A stretch of 55,492 nt of DNA from Opitutaceae bacterium (lineage in GTDB: Bacteria; Verrucomicrobiota; Verrucomicrobiia; Opitutales; Opitutaceae): positions 1-55,492 of the forward strand of contig JANQKI010000097.1 of the NCBI GenBank assembly GCA_028281165.1, read 5' to 3'. Of this stretch, positions 9,945 through 18,229 are shown piece by piece. The notes beneath the pieces are model-generated. The model did no database searches. It saw only the letters and a list, made by a program, of their open reading frames with translations, and was not told the DNA's origin. The first letter of the stretch is position 1; each line of letters starts with the position of its first letter. The position numbers were made by a program, and so were the translations under genes.

Positions 9945-10616
9945 TTAAAACAATCTCTGCTGCTCGACTTCCTGCCGTTTTTCCGCGCTGCCCTGACTGC
10001 GAGCAACGAGCTGTCGAAGCGTGGGGCGGTCGTCGCAAAGCTCCTGACTATAGTTAATCAGCAATAAAGCGCTGGCTAACGCGTCATACAAAGCGCAATG
10101 GTAGACGCATCGATCGCTTGGGCAGCACTTCTCCGCCAACGCGTCAAGATCGTCTTGAAGTTCGTGTCGAAGCACGAGATCTTCCAGCTTCAAGGAAGTT
10201 CCATCATCGCCAAAATCTCGATACAAGCCACCTGTGTCGAGCCAAGGGCCCCAAAGAGCGATTTTCTGAGATGGCTTCACCCAGTCCGGGGAAAGTCTTG
10301 GATAAGGAAAGGCGGATTTCAGCATAGAGTTTTCCGCCGAGGCGAAGTGAGCAGCCAGGGGTCCCGTTTCACGCAGACCAGCAAACAAGTCCCATTCTGC
10401 AAGGAAGGGGTCTTCCCGTTTAGCGATCTCACCATCAATGCGGTGAAGGGCTTGCTCGTTCCGAGGGATCGCCGCTTTGGGGCGACAGAGACGGGTGTGG
10501 AATCTCTCGATCTTAGCTCCTCTGAGAGAGACGACGCCATATTCCACAATTCCGCATTGCGGACTGCCTTCGAAATCGATTACGTGAATCGGAATTTCGT
10601 CCCAAAGTATACTCAT
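9945..10616 (-). CDS. DnaQ-like DEDDh 3'-5' exonuclease family protein
   Basis: 223 residues. It starts with an Exo I motif (IDFEGS, D14 and E16), has a HRIDGE segment like the HxI of epsilon-type nucleases, and ends with an Exo III-like H-x4-D (H173, D178) in VYHCALYDALASALLL. The Exo II position, usually the Asp of a (N)xxFD motif, appears to be Glu in AHFASAENSML. The fold and most of the metal site match DNA polymerase III epsilon-like exonucleases, but the substrate is unknown. It is convergent with the ABC-F gene, 9 bases apart. Confidence 0.8.
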   Translation of the reverse strand: MSILWDEIPIHVIDFEGSPQCGIVEYGVVSLRGAKIERFHTRLCRPKAAIPRNEQALHRIDGEIAKREDPFLAEWDLFAGLRETGPLAAHFASAENSMLKSAFPYPRLSPDWVKPSQKIALWGPWLDTGGLYRDFGDDGTSLKLEDLVLRHELQDDLDALAEKCCPSDRCVYHCALYDALASALLLINYSQELCDDRPTLRQLVARSQGSAEKRQEVEQQRLF

Positions 10617-10676
10617 TAGAAGTAAGAGAGTTCAGCTTTAAAGAATCAACGGGTCAAACCAAACTAAAGACAGCGT

Positions 10677-11441
10677 ATGCAATTTGAGGAATTTGACGAA
10701 TTTACTAGAAAACTGTGCCTGGAGACGGAAAAGCTCATTTTGTCGGCATACGAGAATCCCAATCTGGAAATTCAGACGAAAAGCGATGAAACGCCTGTAA
10801 CCGTAGCAGATAGAGAAGCCGAAAAGGATATCCGGGAGGCCATCCAGATCCTCTATCCAGACCATGGCATAATCGGTGAGGAGTTTGACAATATTCAAGA
10901 GGACGCGGAATTCGTGTGGGTCATCGATCCCATCGATGGCACTAAGACATTTACGGCTGGCTGTCCCCTATTCGGCACCATGTTGGCCTTGCTGCAAGGA
11001 GGCCAACCCCTATTTGGCTGCGTCAACTACCCGGCCATTGGAAAACGGATAAGGGGCGACGGGAAACGCTGCCTGGTAAACGACAAGTTGGCCAAAGCAA
11101 GAGCGGGAATTGAACTGGAAAATGCCACGCTTCTCCTGACGGATTTTCTGGCTGTGAAGGACTATCAGAATGAATCTGCCTTCTTGGAATTAAGTAAACG
11201 TGTCAAGATGGCGAGAACATGGGGAGACTGCTACGGCTACTTTCTGGTGGCCACGGGCAAGGCGGATATCATGCTGGATCCAGCGATGAATACTTGGGAT
11301 CTCATGGCCCTGATTCCAATCATCAAGGGCGCCGGAGCGGAGATTACAGACTGGCAAGGAAACGATCCTGCCAAAGGAAATTCAATAGTCGCTGCAAATC
11401 GCGATTTACATGAAGAAATACTAAAAATTTTGAATACATAA
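10677..11441 (+). CDS. hisN: Histidinol-phosphatase, inositol-monophosphatase type
   Basis: 254 residues with the inositol monophosphatase fold. Metal-binding motifs are GEE (near 67), WVIDPIDGTKTF (near 79-90) and NTWDLMAL (second metal site, near residue 209). The segments CPLFGTMLALL, RTWGDCYGYFLVATGKADIMLDP and GAGAEITDW are characteristic of the HisN subgroup that dephosphorylates histidinol phosphate, as opposed to SuhB or CysQ. It would give histidinol in histidine biosynthesis. No other his genes lie nearby, so the substrate is inferred from sequence alone. Confidence 0.85.
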   Translation: MQFEEFDEFTRKLCLETEKLILSAYENPNLEIQTKSDETPVTVADREAEKDIREAIQILYPDHGIIGEEFDNIQEDAEFVWVIDPIDGTKTFTAGCPLFGTMLALLQGGQPLFGCVNYPAIGKRIRGDGKRCLVNDKLAKARAGIELENATLLLTDFLAVKDYQNESAFLELSKRVKMARTWGDCYGYFLVATGKADIMLDPAMNTWDLMALIPIIKGAGAEITDWQGNDPAKGNSIVAANRDLHEEILKILNT

Positions 11442-11448
11442 CATCATC

Positions 11449-11886
11449 ATGAGGAACATCTTAAATAAGTTTTTAGCTGTATCTGCGCTATTGATACTTG
11501 CTGGCTGTGGTAGCCATCAAGTCGATGTGCACGAAATCGACCGCGAAACCAAGGCCTATGAAACTGTCGATTTAGCTGCCCTGAACAAAGAGCAGATCAT
11601 CCAGCATTTGAATACACTCGTGTCTGAAATGGATAAAGCGACGGCGGAAAAGCTATTCGGTGAAATGCATCATCTGGAAATCGCTCTGACAGCTGCGATT
11701 GAGAGACTTTCGAATTTACTTACAGAAAGCGAAAAAACCGTCCTCAGTCCCATCATGGAGAACTTGAAAACGATCGCTATGAAAATCCATTCGGCTGGAC
11801 ACGATCAAAACGAAGTGATGGCGGGAAGGCTCAACGTTCAGCTTAAGGCGAGTATCGAAAAGCTGATCAAAGGGTTGGAACTCTAG
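11449..11886 (+). CDS. Small lipoprotein of unknown function
   Basis: 145 residues. A signal peptide ends in a clear lipobox, LAGC at 17-20, so the mature protein starts at Cys20 and should be lipid-anchored. The rest is predicted helical, rich in Leu, Glu, Lys and His, with heptad-like spacing, and has no motif I recognise. It starts 7 bases after hisN, in the same orientation, and may be cotranscribed. No clear Shine-Dalgarno sequence precedes the ATG. It converges on RNase Y. Confidence 0.8.
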   Translation: MRNILNKFLAVSALLILAGCGSHQVDVHEIDRETKAYETVDLAALNKEQIIQHLNTLVSEMDKATAEKLFGEMHHLEIALTAAIERLSNLLTESEKTVLSPIMENLKTIAMKIHSAGHDQNEVMAGRLNVQLKASIEKLIKGLEL

Positions 11887-11899
11887 AAGACCGAATTCA

Positions 11900-13435
11900 T
11901 TACTTGGCCGTTTCGACGAAGCGTTGTTCTCGAATCACCGTTATCTTAATAGAACTGGGATACTGGAGCTCATCCTCGACTTTTTGACGCAGTTGTCTCG
12001 AGAGGTCTTGGGCTTTCTGGTCGCTCATCACCTTTGGATCGAGCACAACGCGAACCTCTCTACCCGCCTGTATAGCGTAGGCGGTTTTAACGCCGTCAAA
12101 TTCCAGAGCCAAATTTTCGAGCGATTTGAGACGATCAATATAGGCGGACATAGATTCGGCACGGGCTCCGGGTCGAACAGCCGAGATGGTATCGCCCAGA
12201 ATCACAACACCTGCGTAAAGACTGGCAGCAGGCACCTCGTTGTGGTGAGCAGCAACGGCATTGACCACAACATCATCTTCACCTTTCGACTTCACAAAAT
12301 CGGCCCCAATGGTTGCATGACTTCCCTCGTATTCGGCGTCGATTGCCTTGCCGATATCATGAAGAAGCCCAGCTCGTTTCGCTATATTGGGATCAAGACC
12401 CAGTTCGGAAGCTATGAGTGAGCACAGGTAGGCAACCTCGACGCTGTGCTCTAGAACGTTTTGCGAATAGGCGGCACGAAACTTAAGCTTGCCGAGAATG
12501 GGAACGATATCGGGATGAAGCCTTGAAATCTTCAGCTGACTAACGGCCGCTTCACCCGCGTTCGAAACAATCGTATCGACGTCGTTGCGAGCCTCATGAA
12601 CAAATTCTTCGATAGTGGCAGGATGGATACGACCATCCTGAACTAGATTTTCGAGAGCGACTTTGGCAACCTCGCGACGAACCGGATCGAACGAAGAAAT
12701 CAGCACCATTTGCGGCGTTTCATCGATCAACAACGTGGTGCCTGTCGCCGTTTCGAAACACTTTATGTTGCGTCCATCGCGACCGATGATCCGACCCTTC
12801 ATGTCGTCATTGGGCAACTGAACCACAGAGGCAGTTACCTCGCTATTGGGCTTACTCGCGATGCGCTGCATGGCGGTCAGCATGGTCTTTTGGGCCTCGC
12901 GCTGGACTTGAGACTCGGACCGTTCAAGCATGTCTTTCTTCATCCGCTTGAGCTCGTCATCGCACTCAAGAGCAACCTGATCGCGAAGCTCTTTTTTGAT
13001 TTCCTCAACATCCATCGAGGCGAGATTAGCCATAGTGCGCCGCGAATTTTTCGTTAGCTCCAGCAGGTTTTCCTTGCTGGCCTTAACCTCTTCCAATTCC
13101 TCTTCTACACTCTGCTTTCGAAGCTGCAATTCGTGGTCTAAAGCGGCAAGCGACTCCTCGTGCGATTTGAATTCCTTCAGCTTCACATCAATCTCGACCT
13201 CCATTCGCTTAGCCTCGCTTTCCATTTCGCTCTTCTTTTGCTCAAGCTCAAGTTGCAGCTTAGCGCGCTCTTCCTTAGCCACGATTTCCGCTTCGCGCTT
13301 AGCGAGATCAACAACAGAGTTCGCCTCTTCTCGAGCCAGTTTGCGGCTGTTTTTCGACGCTATGATACCTCCAGTGAACGCAATTGCGAATCCTGCAGCT
13401 GCTGCGACAATCGTTGCCAATAAGATGTCGACCAT
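11900..13435 (-). CDS. rny: Ribonuclease Y
   Basis: 511 residues with the complete RNase Y architecture: one N-terminal membrane helix (about 4-24), a long charged coiled coil (about 30-195), a KH domain with the GRIIGRDGRNIK loop (about 210-270), and an HD domain with LEHSVEVAYL and GLLHDIGKAID (near 325-425). It is a membrane-anchored endoribonuclease that initiates mRNA turnover. The ATG start gives the normal membrane anchor. A perfect 8-bp hairpin lies 9 bases upstream of the start codon on the transcript. Confidence 0.97.
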   Translation of the reverse strand: MVDILLATIVAAAAGFAIAFTGGIIASKNSRKLAREEANSVVDLAKREAEIVAKEERAKLQLELEQKKSEMESEAKRMEVEIDVKLKEFKSHEESLAALDHELQLRKQSVEEELEEVKASKENLLELTKNSRRTMANLASMDVEEIKKELRDQVALECDDELKRMKKDMLERSESQVQREAQKTMLTAMQRIASKPNSEVTASVVQLPNDDMKGRIIGRDGRNIKCFETATGTTLLIDETPQMVLISSFDPVRREVAKVALENLVQDGRIHPATIEEFVHEARNDVDTIVSNAGEAAVSQLKISRLHPDIVPILGKLKFRAAYSQNVLEHSVEVAYLCSLIASELGLDPNIAKRAGLLHDIGKAIDAEYEGSHATIGADFVKSKGEDDVVVNAVAAHHNEVPAASLYAGVVILGDTISAVRPGARAESMSAYIDRLKSLENLALEFDGVKTAYAIQAGREVRVVLDPKVMSDQKAQDLSRQLRQKVEDELQYPSSIKITVIREQRFVETAK

Positions 13436-13749
13436 ACCGAAACGAGATCCCTCATGGGGATCTCTTCAGAAATATCAAAGCGAACTTAGTAAAAATCAAC
13501 CTCAACCTTTGACACCTCAAAAGGCCATAAAATCCGCTTTTGCATCACGTACTCTTCAAGAAAGAAAAGAGGAGATGAAATAGCCAATTCTTCTCGGCAG
13601 ATCGAAACTGAGGAGCAAAGGGCAATAGGTATGAGAAAGTTACTCACGGAAGGTTAAGATAAGCAGCCTAGGTAAAAATAGTTTTAGATAGGAAAAAGCC
13701 TCACATCCCACCGCTTCAGAGCCGATGTATCTCTAGATAGCAATCACGC
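13436..13749. other. Intergenic region between divergent rny and HDOD genes
   Basis: 314 bases containing the start regions of two divergent genes. The only structure I see is the hairpin at 13444-13464. Reading frames in it lack recognisable protein features. No convincing sigma-70 hexamer pair was found for either gene. Confidence 0.5.
13444..13464 (-). promoter_or_regulatory. 5'-leader hairpin of rny
   Basis: GAGATCCC at 13444-13451 pairs perfectly with GGGATCTC at 13457-13464, leaving a 5-base loop. On the minus strand the stem ends 8 bases before the rny ATG, so it would occupy the position of a ribosome binding site; no separate Shine-Dalgarno sequence is visible. It could modulate translation or be a self-cleavage target; both are inference. 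Confidence 0.45.
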
Positions 13750-15330
13750 ATGAGCAACGACTTAGCAAAAGAGACGATCGCTACGATTGAGCAGGCCCTC
13801 GAAGAGAAGCAATCAACGGCGATCAACGAGATCATTCAGATCATTCAGGAACTCGCAGCCAAGGCGTTCTCAATCTCAGTGCCAGAGCTATCTCAATTAA
13901 TAGGCAGAGATCCAACGATTACCGAGAAAGTGATCAGCGCTTCAAACACTATTGGCTTCAATCCAAACGGCGCTCCTATTTTAACCATCACCGAAGCCAT
14001 CCACACGGTAGGTTTCGAGAAAATCAGGAATCTAGCGATCTCCATCCTGTTGGTAGAAAACGCTGGGCATCGATTGAATAGCTACGAACATAGGGAAATG
14101 GCTGCGATGTCGGTCTGCAGCGGCCTGATGGCCCAAAAACTGATCGATAAGCTCCCAGGCAAGCTCGATCCAGAGCTCGTGTTCGTCTGCGCTTCGCTGC
14201 GCAACTACGGTAAGCTTTTGATGACGACTTTTCTAATCGACAAGTACCGAGAGGCCAGAGCCCTGGCCAAGAGGCTTGAAGATGACGACGAGGCATTTCG
14301 ACAGGTCTTTGGACTTACTCCACTTCGACTTGGGCAAATCCTACTACAATCGACGACTCTTCCAACACCAATCATGGTTTCCTTGAAATCCGTTCCCAGA
14401 GAGGTACTTGCGAAGGCGGTGGAGAAAACAGACGAACAGGTACTGGTTGTTTCGGAAATGTCGGTGAGACTATGCGAGACGTCTTTCGACGAATCAATAG
14501 ATCCTGATCGATTTAACAAGGCCATTCGAGATGTTCTGCAAAAATTCGAGAAGAGTTTCCCCGTCGATCTTGAGACGATCAATCAGGCGTTGATCGATAT
14601 CGATACGGACATGCAGATTTTCAATCGGGCTGTTGGTATGAGCGACATGTCTTCCCCCTCTTCGCACAAAATCCGGGCTAGAGTGAATGGAGAAAGTCTT
14701 CCAAAGAGGCCCGAAAATACCCCCGCTAAGACTAAATCCAGTCCAATACCATCGGCAAAAATTTCGGAGGAAGAAAAGGAAATCCAGGCAGAGGAAAAAC
14801 ACGAAAACGCGGTTCGAAAAATCTCGGAAGTAAAGGAGCCCGGATCGAGCGTCAATTTAGAGGAAATCTACACTACCGTGGTGACTGCAATTCAAGCAGG
14901 CCTAGACCTTGAGAGCTGCATGATATTTCTCAAAGAGGACTTCGACGACACGAATTATTCAGCGCGTTATGGCCAAGGTCTACTTTTCAAGAAGATCAGA
15001 AACCGCCCTCTCATTTCGACTCGGAACAAGGATGTTTTCAGCATCTCCATAGCTAGAAAAGAGGACATTCTGATTCAGGATATCAACGCAGGCAAAATCA
15101 AGTCTGTCATTCCCGAATGGATCTCGATCTTTAGCGATACGAACTCCTTTATTGTTCTGCCCATAGCAGTGGAAAACAATGTCTTTGCCATCATTCTGGG
15201 GACCATCTCGTCAGGAGAAAGCATTGAATTGGGGCGAAAGGACCTGAAAAGACTGAAGCAGCTCCGCGCTCATCTCGCTGAACTCAAAGAGCTTGTAGAC
15301 GACCAAACCGTTACTGTGGCGAAACGATAA
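13750..15330 (+). CDS. HDOD-domain signalling protein with C-terminal GAF-like domain
   Basis: 526 residues, no signal peptide. Residues about 25-235 match the HDOD fold: the PELSQLIGRDPTITEKVISASNT segment, then TITEAIHTVGFEKIRNLAIS, the typical helix that follows, and a degenerate region where HD metal ligands would lie. A polar, low-complexity linker (about 300-375) joins a C-terminal domain of about 140 residues that resembles GAF domains (EEIYTTVVTAIQAGLDLESCMIFL ... FIVLPI). HDOD proteins act in signal transduction, often with cyclic-di-GMP or stress circuits; the ligand and output are unknown here. A second HDOD gene follows. Confidence 0.8.
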   Translation: MSNDLAKETIATIEQALEEKQSTAINEIIQIIQELAAKAFSISVPELSQLIGRDPTITEKVISASNTIGFNPNGAPILTITEAIHTVGFEKIRNLAISILLVENAGHRLNSYEHREMAAMSVCSGLMAQKLIDKLPGKLDPELVFVCASLRNYGKLLMTTFLIDKYREARALAKRLEDDDEAFRQVFGLTPLRLGQILLQSTTLPTPIMVSLKSVPREVLAKAVEKTDEQVLVVSEMSVRLCETSFDESIDPDRFNKAIRDVLQKFEKSFPVDLETINQALIDIDTDMQIFNRAVGMSDMSSPSSHKIRARVNGESLPKRPENTPAKTKSSPIPSAKISEEEKEIQAEEKHENAVRKISEVKEPGSSVNLEEIYTTVVTAIQAGLDLESCMIFLKEDFDDTNYSARYGQGLLFKKIRNRPLISTRNKDVFSISIARKEDILIQDINAGKIKSVIPEWISIFSDTNSFIVLPIAVENNVFAIILGTISSGESIELGRKDLKRLKQLRAHLAELKELVDDQTVTVAKR

Positions 15331-15507
15331 GCCTGCCGTAGAGCTTTGAGGCCTAGCTTGTTTCTGTCAGTCACGACCCCTTATGCAGATTCCGCGCGAC
15401 TCGCATGAGTGATTGGCGCCATAGATCTTAGTGACTTATCGTGCGTGGCGAAACAACGTGATAGATTGGATTACCAATTCTAACGTGAGGCACTAAAAAG
15501 CCGGAAA

Positions 15508-16374
15508 ATGCTGGCGTTCTATGAAGGCATGGATCGAATCAAACTCAAAGTCGACGACCTCCAGAAACGGTTTGAGACCCTAACGCCAGCGGAAAGGATT
15601 TCCAATAATCTGAAGGCTCTGGTGATCGAAGGGAACATCAATCCGGACGAGATCATCGCGCTGATTCGTTTAGAACCTTTGCTTGCAACAAGAATCATGC
15701 GAGAGGCGAATCAAATGCCTTCGGCTCGCAAAAAAGGATATTCGAGTATCGAAGAAGCAGCTACAAAGGTAGGCTTCGAACGCATGTACGACTTGTTAGG
15801 ACTTTATTCATACCAATATTGTGATGGTCGCCCGGATACGCTAAGCTACAGTACCGAAGCTTGGAAACGAGCGATCACCTGCGCAGTTTGCATGGAAAGC
15901 TTGGCTGACAAACACAAGCTTGATCCACACGAGGCTTACAGCATCGGACTGCTCCATTCGCTAGCAGCGGCTATCGACGAAGCCTATGATACCGGCAATG
16001 CCGACGTAGCGGTAACCGACCCATTTGGCCGGCTCTCGGATCGGCTGAAGAGCTTTGGAAGCTCGGGGCTTAGTTATACGCTGTTTCGCGAATGGAGCTT
16101 CCCGACGCGCTTTACGGACCCCATACGGTTCCAGTTATCGCCACTAGATTGCCAAACGACGGGTAAAATGGCCTGTCTGTTGAACTTGGCTATGTGGATA
16201 ACGGGGGTCGTTCGAGAGGTGGACGAATTGCCTGACCAGGCTATGGGACCGGATATTCTAGTGCTTAACTTGCTTGGCGAAGGAGAACAGACGCTGTGGA
16301 ACTTAGTGACAGAAGTCAGTGATCGGCTTCTGAGGGCAGACGAGATTCTGCAAGGGAAGTATTCACTTTGCTAA
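15508..16374 (+). CDS. HDOD-like domain protein
   Basis: 288 residues, essentially a single helical HDOD-like domain. It shows IIALIRLEPLLATRIMREAN and SSIEEAATKVGFERMYDLLGLY, parallel to the first HDOD gene, and a HSLAAAIDEAY segment where HD proteins would have metal ligands. Lack of the HD pair argues against phosphodiesterase activity. It lies 177 bases after the larger HDOD gene in the same direction, so the two may arise from a duplication and work in one pathway. A strong intrinsic terminator follows. Confidence 0.75.
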   Translation: MLAFYEGMDRIKLKVDDLQKRFETLTPAERISNNLKALVIEGNINPDEIIALIRLEPLLATRIMREANQMPSARKKGYSSIEEAATKVGFERMYDLLGLYSYQYCDGRPDTLSYSTEAWKRAITCAVCMESLADKHKLDPHEAYSIGLLHSLAAAIDEAYDTGNADVAVTDPFGRLSDRLKSFGSSGLSYTLFREWSFPTRFTDPIRFQLSPLDCQTTGKMACLLNLAMWITGVVREVDELPDQAMGPDILVLNLLGEGEQTLWNLVTEVSDRLLRADEILQGKYSLC

Positions 16375-16448
16375 GAAGCAAACAATGTAACCAATTTCTA
16401 ATTACAGATAGTAGGACAATCTAACACAGCGTTAATCCGCATATTAAG

Positions 16449-16474
16449 AGAGGCGAGCTAAGCTCGCCTCTTTT
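16449..16474 (+). terminator. Rho-independent terminator after the second HDOD gene
   Basis: A 9-bp perfect GC-rich stem (AGAGGCGAG at 16449-16457 with CTCGCCTCT at 16463-16471), a 5-base loop and a run of four T (16471-16474). It lies 75 bases after the HDOD stop. The convergent minus-strand gene ends inside its T tract; on that strand no T-run follows, so it serves mainly the plus strand. Confidence 0.85.
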
Positions 16475-16745
16475 ATTGTCTGAAAGCGACTTCAGCTTCA
16501 GCCTCTAAGGCTTCTTCAAGAAAGCGTTCGCCTCTCGCGAGGTGCCTGGCGTAGGTGTCATAGCTTCCGGAGACCGAATTGGGAGCCTGAACACGCTTGA
16601 TGACGCCCTTTCGGCGACGGCCATCAGCCAACTTATGCACTTCGACTTCCATGGTGAACTTCGGGTTGCGAGGGCGATTAATGATGACGCGGGAAATATT
16701 TTCAGGAGTAGATCGTTCGATTTTGAGATAACCGGGGTAATTCAT
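16473..16745 (-). CDS. Small basic protein of unknown function
   Basis: 90 residues, no signal peptide or membrane segment. It has a basic middle (HKLADGRRRKGVIKRVQ) and an acidic C-terminal helix (LEEALEAEAEVAF). I do not recognise the family. Reality is supported by a four-base overlap of its ATG with the stop of the gene before it and by ending precisely at a terminator hairpin. It forms a two-gene operon with the membrane protein upstream. Confidence 0.7.
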   Translation of the reverse strand: MNYPGYLKIERSTPENISRVIINRPRNPKFTMEVEVHKLADGRRRKGVIKRVQAPNSVSGSYDTYARHLARGERFLEEALEAEAEVAFRQ

Positions 16746-17200
16746 TCAGATTTACTAGAGGATGCTTCAGGAGGGCGATTAATAGAGAGCTTTAGCTCAG
16801 AGTCGATAGGCTTTAATTCTATGGTGGGAAGATCCTGGTCTACAGAAGGTTCTTCTAGTTCAGGCTTTTTTCTCCAATCAAAACCAATGCTGTCAAAATG
16901 CTTACGATAGAACTCAGCCTCCGCCAACTCGGGGTTTGGAGGCGGGACCAGCTCTTCAACAGGTTGAGTCTCTTCTGCGGTTTCGATGCGAACCACTTCC
17001 ACGTCACTCTCTCTAACGCCCAGAAATTTGTTAGCTAGCGAAGTGAGAAACGGAGCGGCAAGCACAAGAAAAAGGCACATGACGATAGCAGGCAAAACGG
17101 TGGCCAGCATGCTTGGTCCGATGCGTTGATCGAGCTGGCTTCGCCAAACACGGCGCTTCTCTATAAAATTATCGTCTTTGGAATGTCTGCGTAACAACAT
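16742..17200 (-). CDS. Single-pass membrane protein of unknown function
   Basis: 152 residues. A basic N-terminal cytoplasmic segment is followed by one hydrophobic helix at about 31-55 (MLATVLPAIVMCLFLVLAAP) and a Pro/Glu-rich tail with PVEELVPPPNPELAEAEFY. The topology is N-in with an extracytoplasmic tail, recalling periplasm-spanning proteins in general, but there is no recognisable domain. Its stop overlaps the start of the 90-residue gene downstream, so the pair is coupled. Confidence 0.72.
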   Translation of the reverse strand: MLLRRHSKDDNFIEKRRVWRSQLDQRIGPSMLATVLPAIVMCLFLVLAAPFLTSLANKFLGVRESDVEVVRIETAEETQPVEELVPPPNPELAEAEFYRKHFDSIGFDWRKKPELEEPSVDQDLPTIELKPIDSELKLSINRPPEASSSKSE

Positions 17201-17346
17201 AGCCTACTCAAACGACCCAAACCGAAAGCTCGCGTTCCCTTTTGGAGGAAATGGAACAAGAATCAGATCGTGTATGAATTGTCAGACAAGCCTAATTTGG
17301 CTCCTACCGCAAGCTTCCTTAGAAATTCGAGCAAGCCGTAGCATAA

Positions 17347-17673
17347 ATGAAAGAGAATTATAGAGTCCTAATAAAGGTGAAAATAGTCCCCAACGCTTCA
17401 AAAAACGAAATTTCCGGTTGGGACTCTGACTTCCTAAAAATTAGGATTAACGCTCCGCCAATTGATGGGAAGGCAAACAAAGCGCTTATCTCTTATTTAT
17501 CAAAATTATGTGGTGTATCCAAAAACGGCATCTCGATCATCAGAGGCGAAAAGAGTCGGCAGAAAACAATTGCTTTCACGAGCTTGGAGCATAGCGAAGT
17601 GCTAGGCAAAATCGGAATGGATCATGGCCAAGACGGAAAAGAGCTCCAAGAAACGCAAAAAGGGGGAGTCTAA
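17347..17673 (+). CDS. DUF167 (YggU-like) family protein
   Basis: 108 residues. It shows the family core VKIVPNASKNEISGW, KIRINAPPIDGKANKALISYL and GEKSRQKTIAF. The family is widespread, small and structurally known, but has no firmly established function. The last 25 or so residues are beyond the usual end of the domain, and the final 50 bases overlap the SET gene in another frame, so the C-terminal extension may exist mainly because of that overlap. Confidence 0.88.
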   Translation: MKENYRVLIKVKIVPNASKNEISGWDSDFLKIRINAPPIDGKANKALISYLSKLCGVSKNGISIIRGEKSRQKTIAFTSLEHSEVLGKIGMDHGQDGKELQETQKGGV

Positions 17674-18229
17674 GAAGAACAAGGCGCCCGTACTCATCGG
17701 ACTCGATACCGATGGAAATCCTCCAGATTTCCCGTATGTGAGAACGAAGCGATCTTCTATCCACAACAACGGTCTCTTCGCAGCCAATGATATCCCAAAA
17801 GACGAGTATGTAATTCAATATTTGGGCGAGCGCATATCGAAAAAGGAATCAACACGGCGCGGTGTTTCGCAACATGACAAAGCGCTGGGTTCCGAATCTG
17901 TAGGATCGGTTTATATATTCGAGCTCAACGAAAAACATGATATCGACGGTAATTTCGAATGGAACATCGCTAGGCTTGCTAACCACTCTTGCAATCCAAA
18001 CTGCGAGGCTCAAAACGTCGATGGCGAAATTTGGCTCGTCGCGCTAAAGAATATCAGGAAAAACGACGAACTTACTTTCGATTACGGATACGCATTGGAA
18101 CATTGGGAAGACCATCCTTGTCGGTGTGGATCGTCAAAATGTATTGGATACATCGTTCGAAAAGAAGATCGCAAACGATTGAGGAAGATCCTAGAAAAGC
18201 AACGGAAACGGGACCATGTTAGCGCATAG
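17624..18229 (+). CDS. SET-domain protein with post-SET zinc motif
   Basis: 201 residues. A Lys-rich N-terminal tail (1-22) precedes a compact SET domain. The domain shows GLFAANDIPKDEYVIQYLGE, then the cofactor motif ARLANHSCNPNC (116-127) and the substrate-channel LTFDYGY (about 150-156). The C-terminal CRCGSSKCIGYI (C166, C168, C173) is a post-SET motif which with a SET cysteine can bind zinc. These are the elements of protein-lysine methyltransferases using S-adenosylmethionine. The target is unknown. It overlaps DUF167 upstream by 50 bases and the amidase downstream by 14, so the three are likely cotranscribed. Confidence 0.9.
   Translation: MAKTEKSSKKRKKGESKKNKAPVLIGLDTDGNPPDFPYVRTKRSSIHNNGLFAANDIPKDEYVIQYLGERISKKESTRRGVSQHDKALGSESVGSVYIFELNEKHDIDGNFEWNIARLANHSCNPNCEAQNVDGEIWLVALKNIRKNDELTFDYGYALEHWEDHPCRCGSSKCIGYIVRKEDRKRLRKILEKQRKRDHVSA

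Noticed and set aside
12996-13583. Plus-strand open frame opposite the start of rny
   Set aside because: It mirrors the RNase Y coiled coil, giving Ser- and Leu-rich nonsense, and the rny gene is certain.
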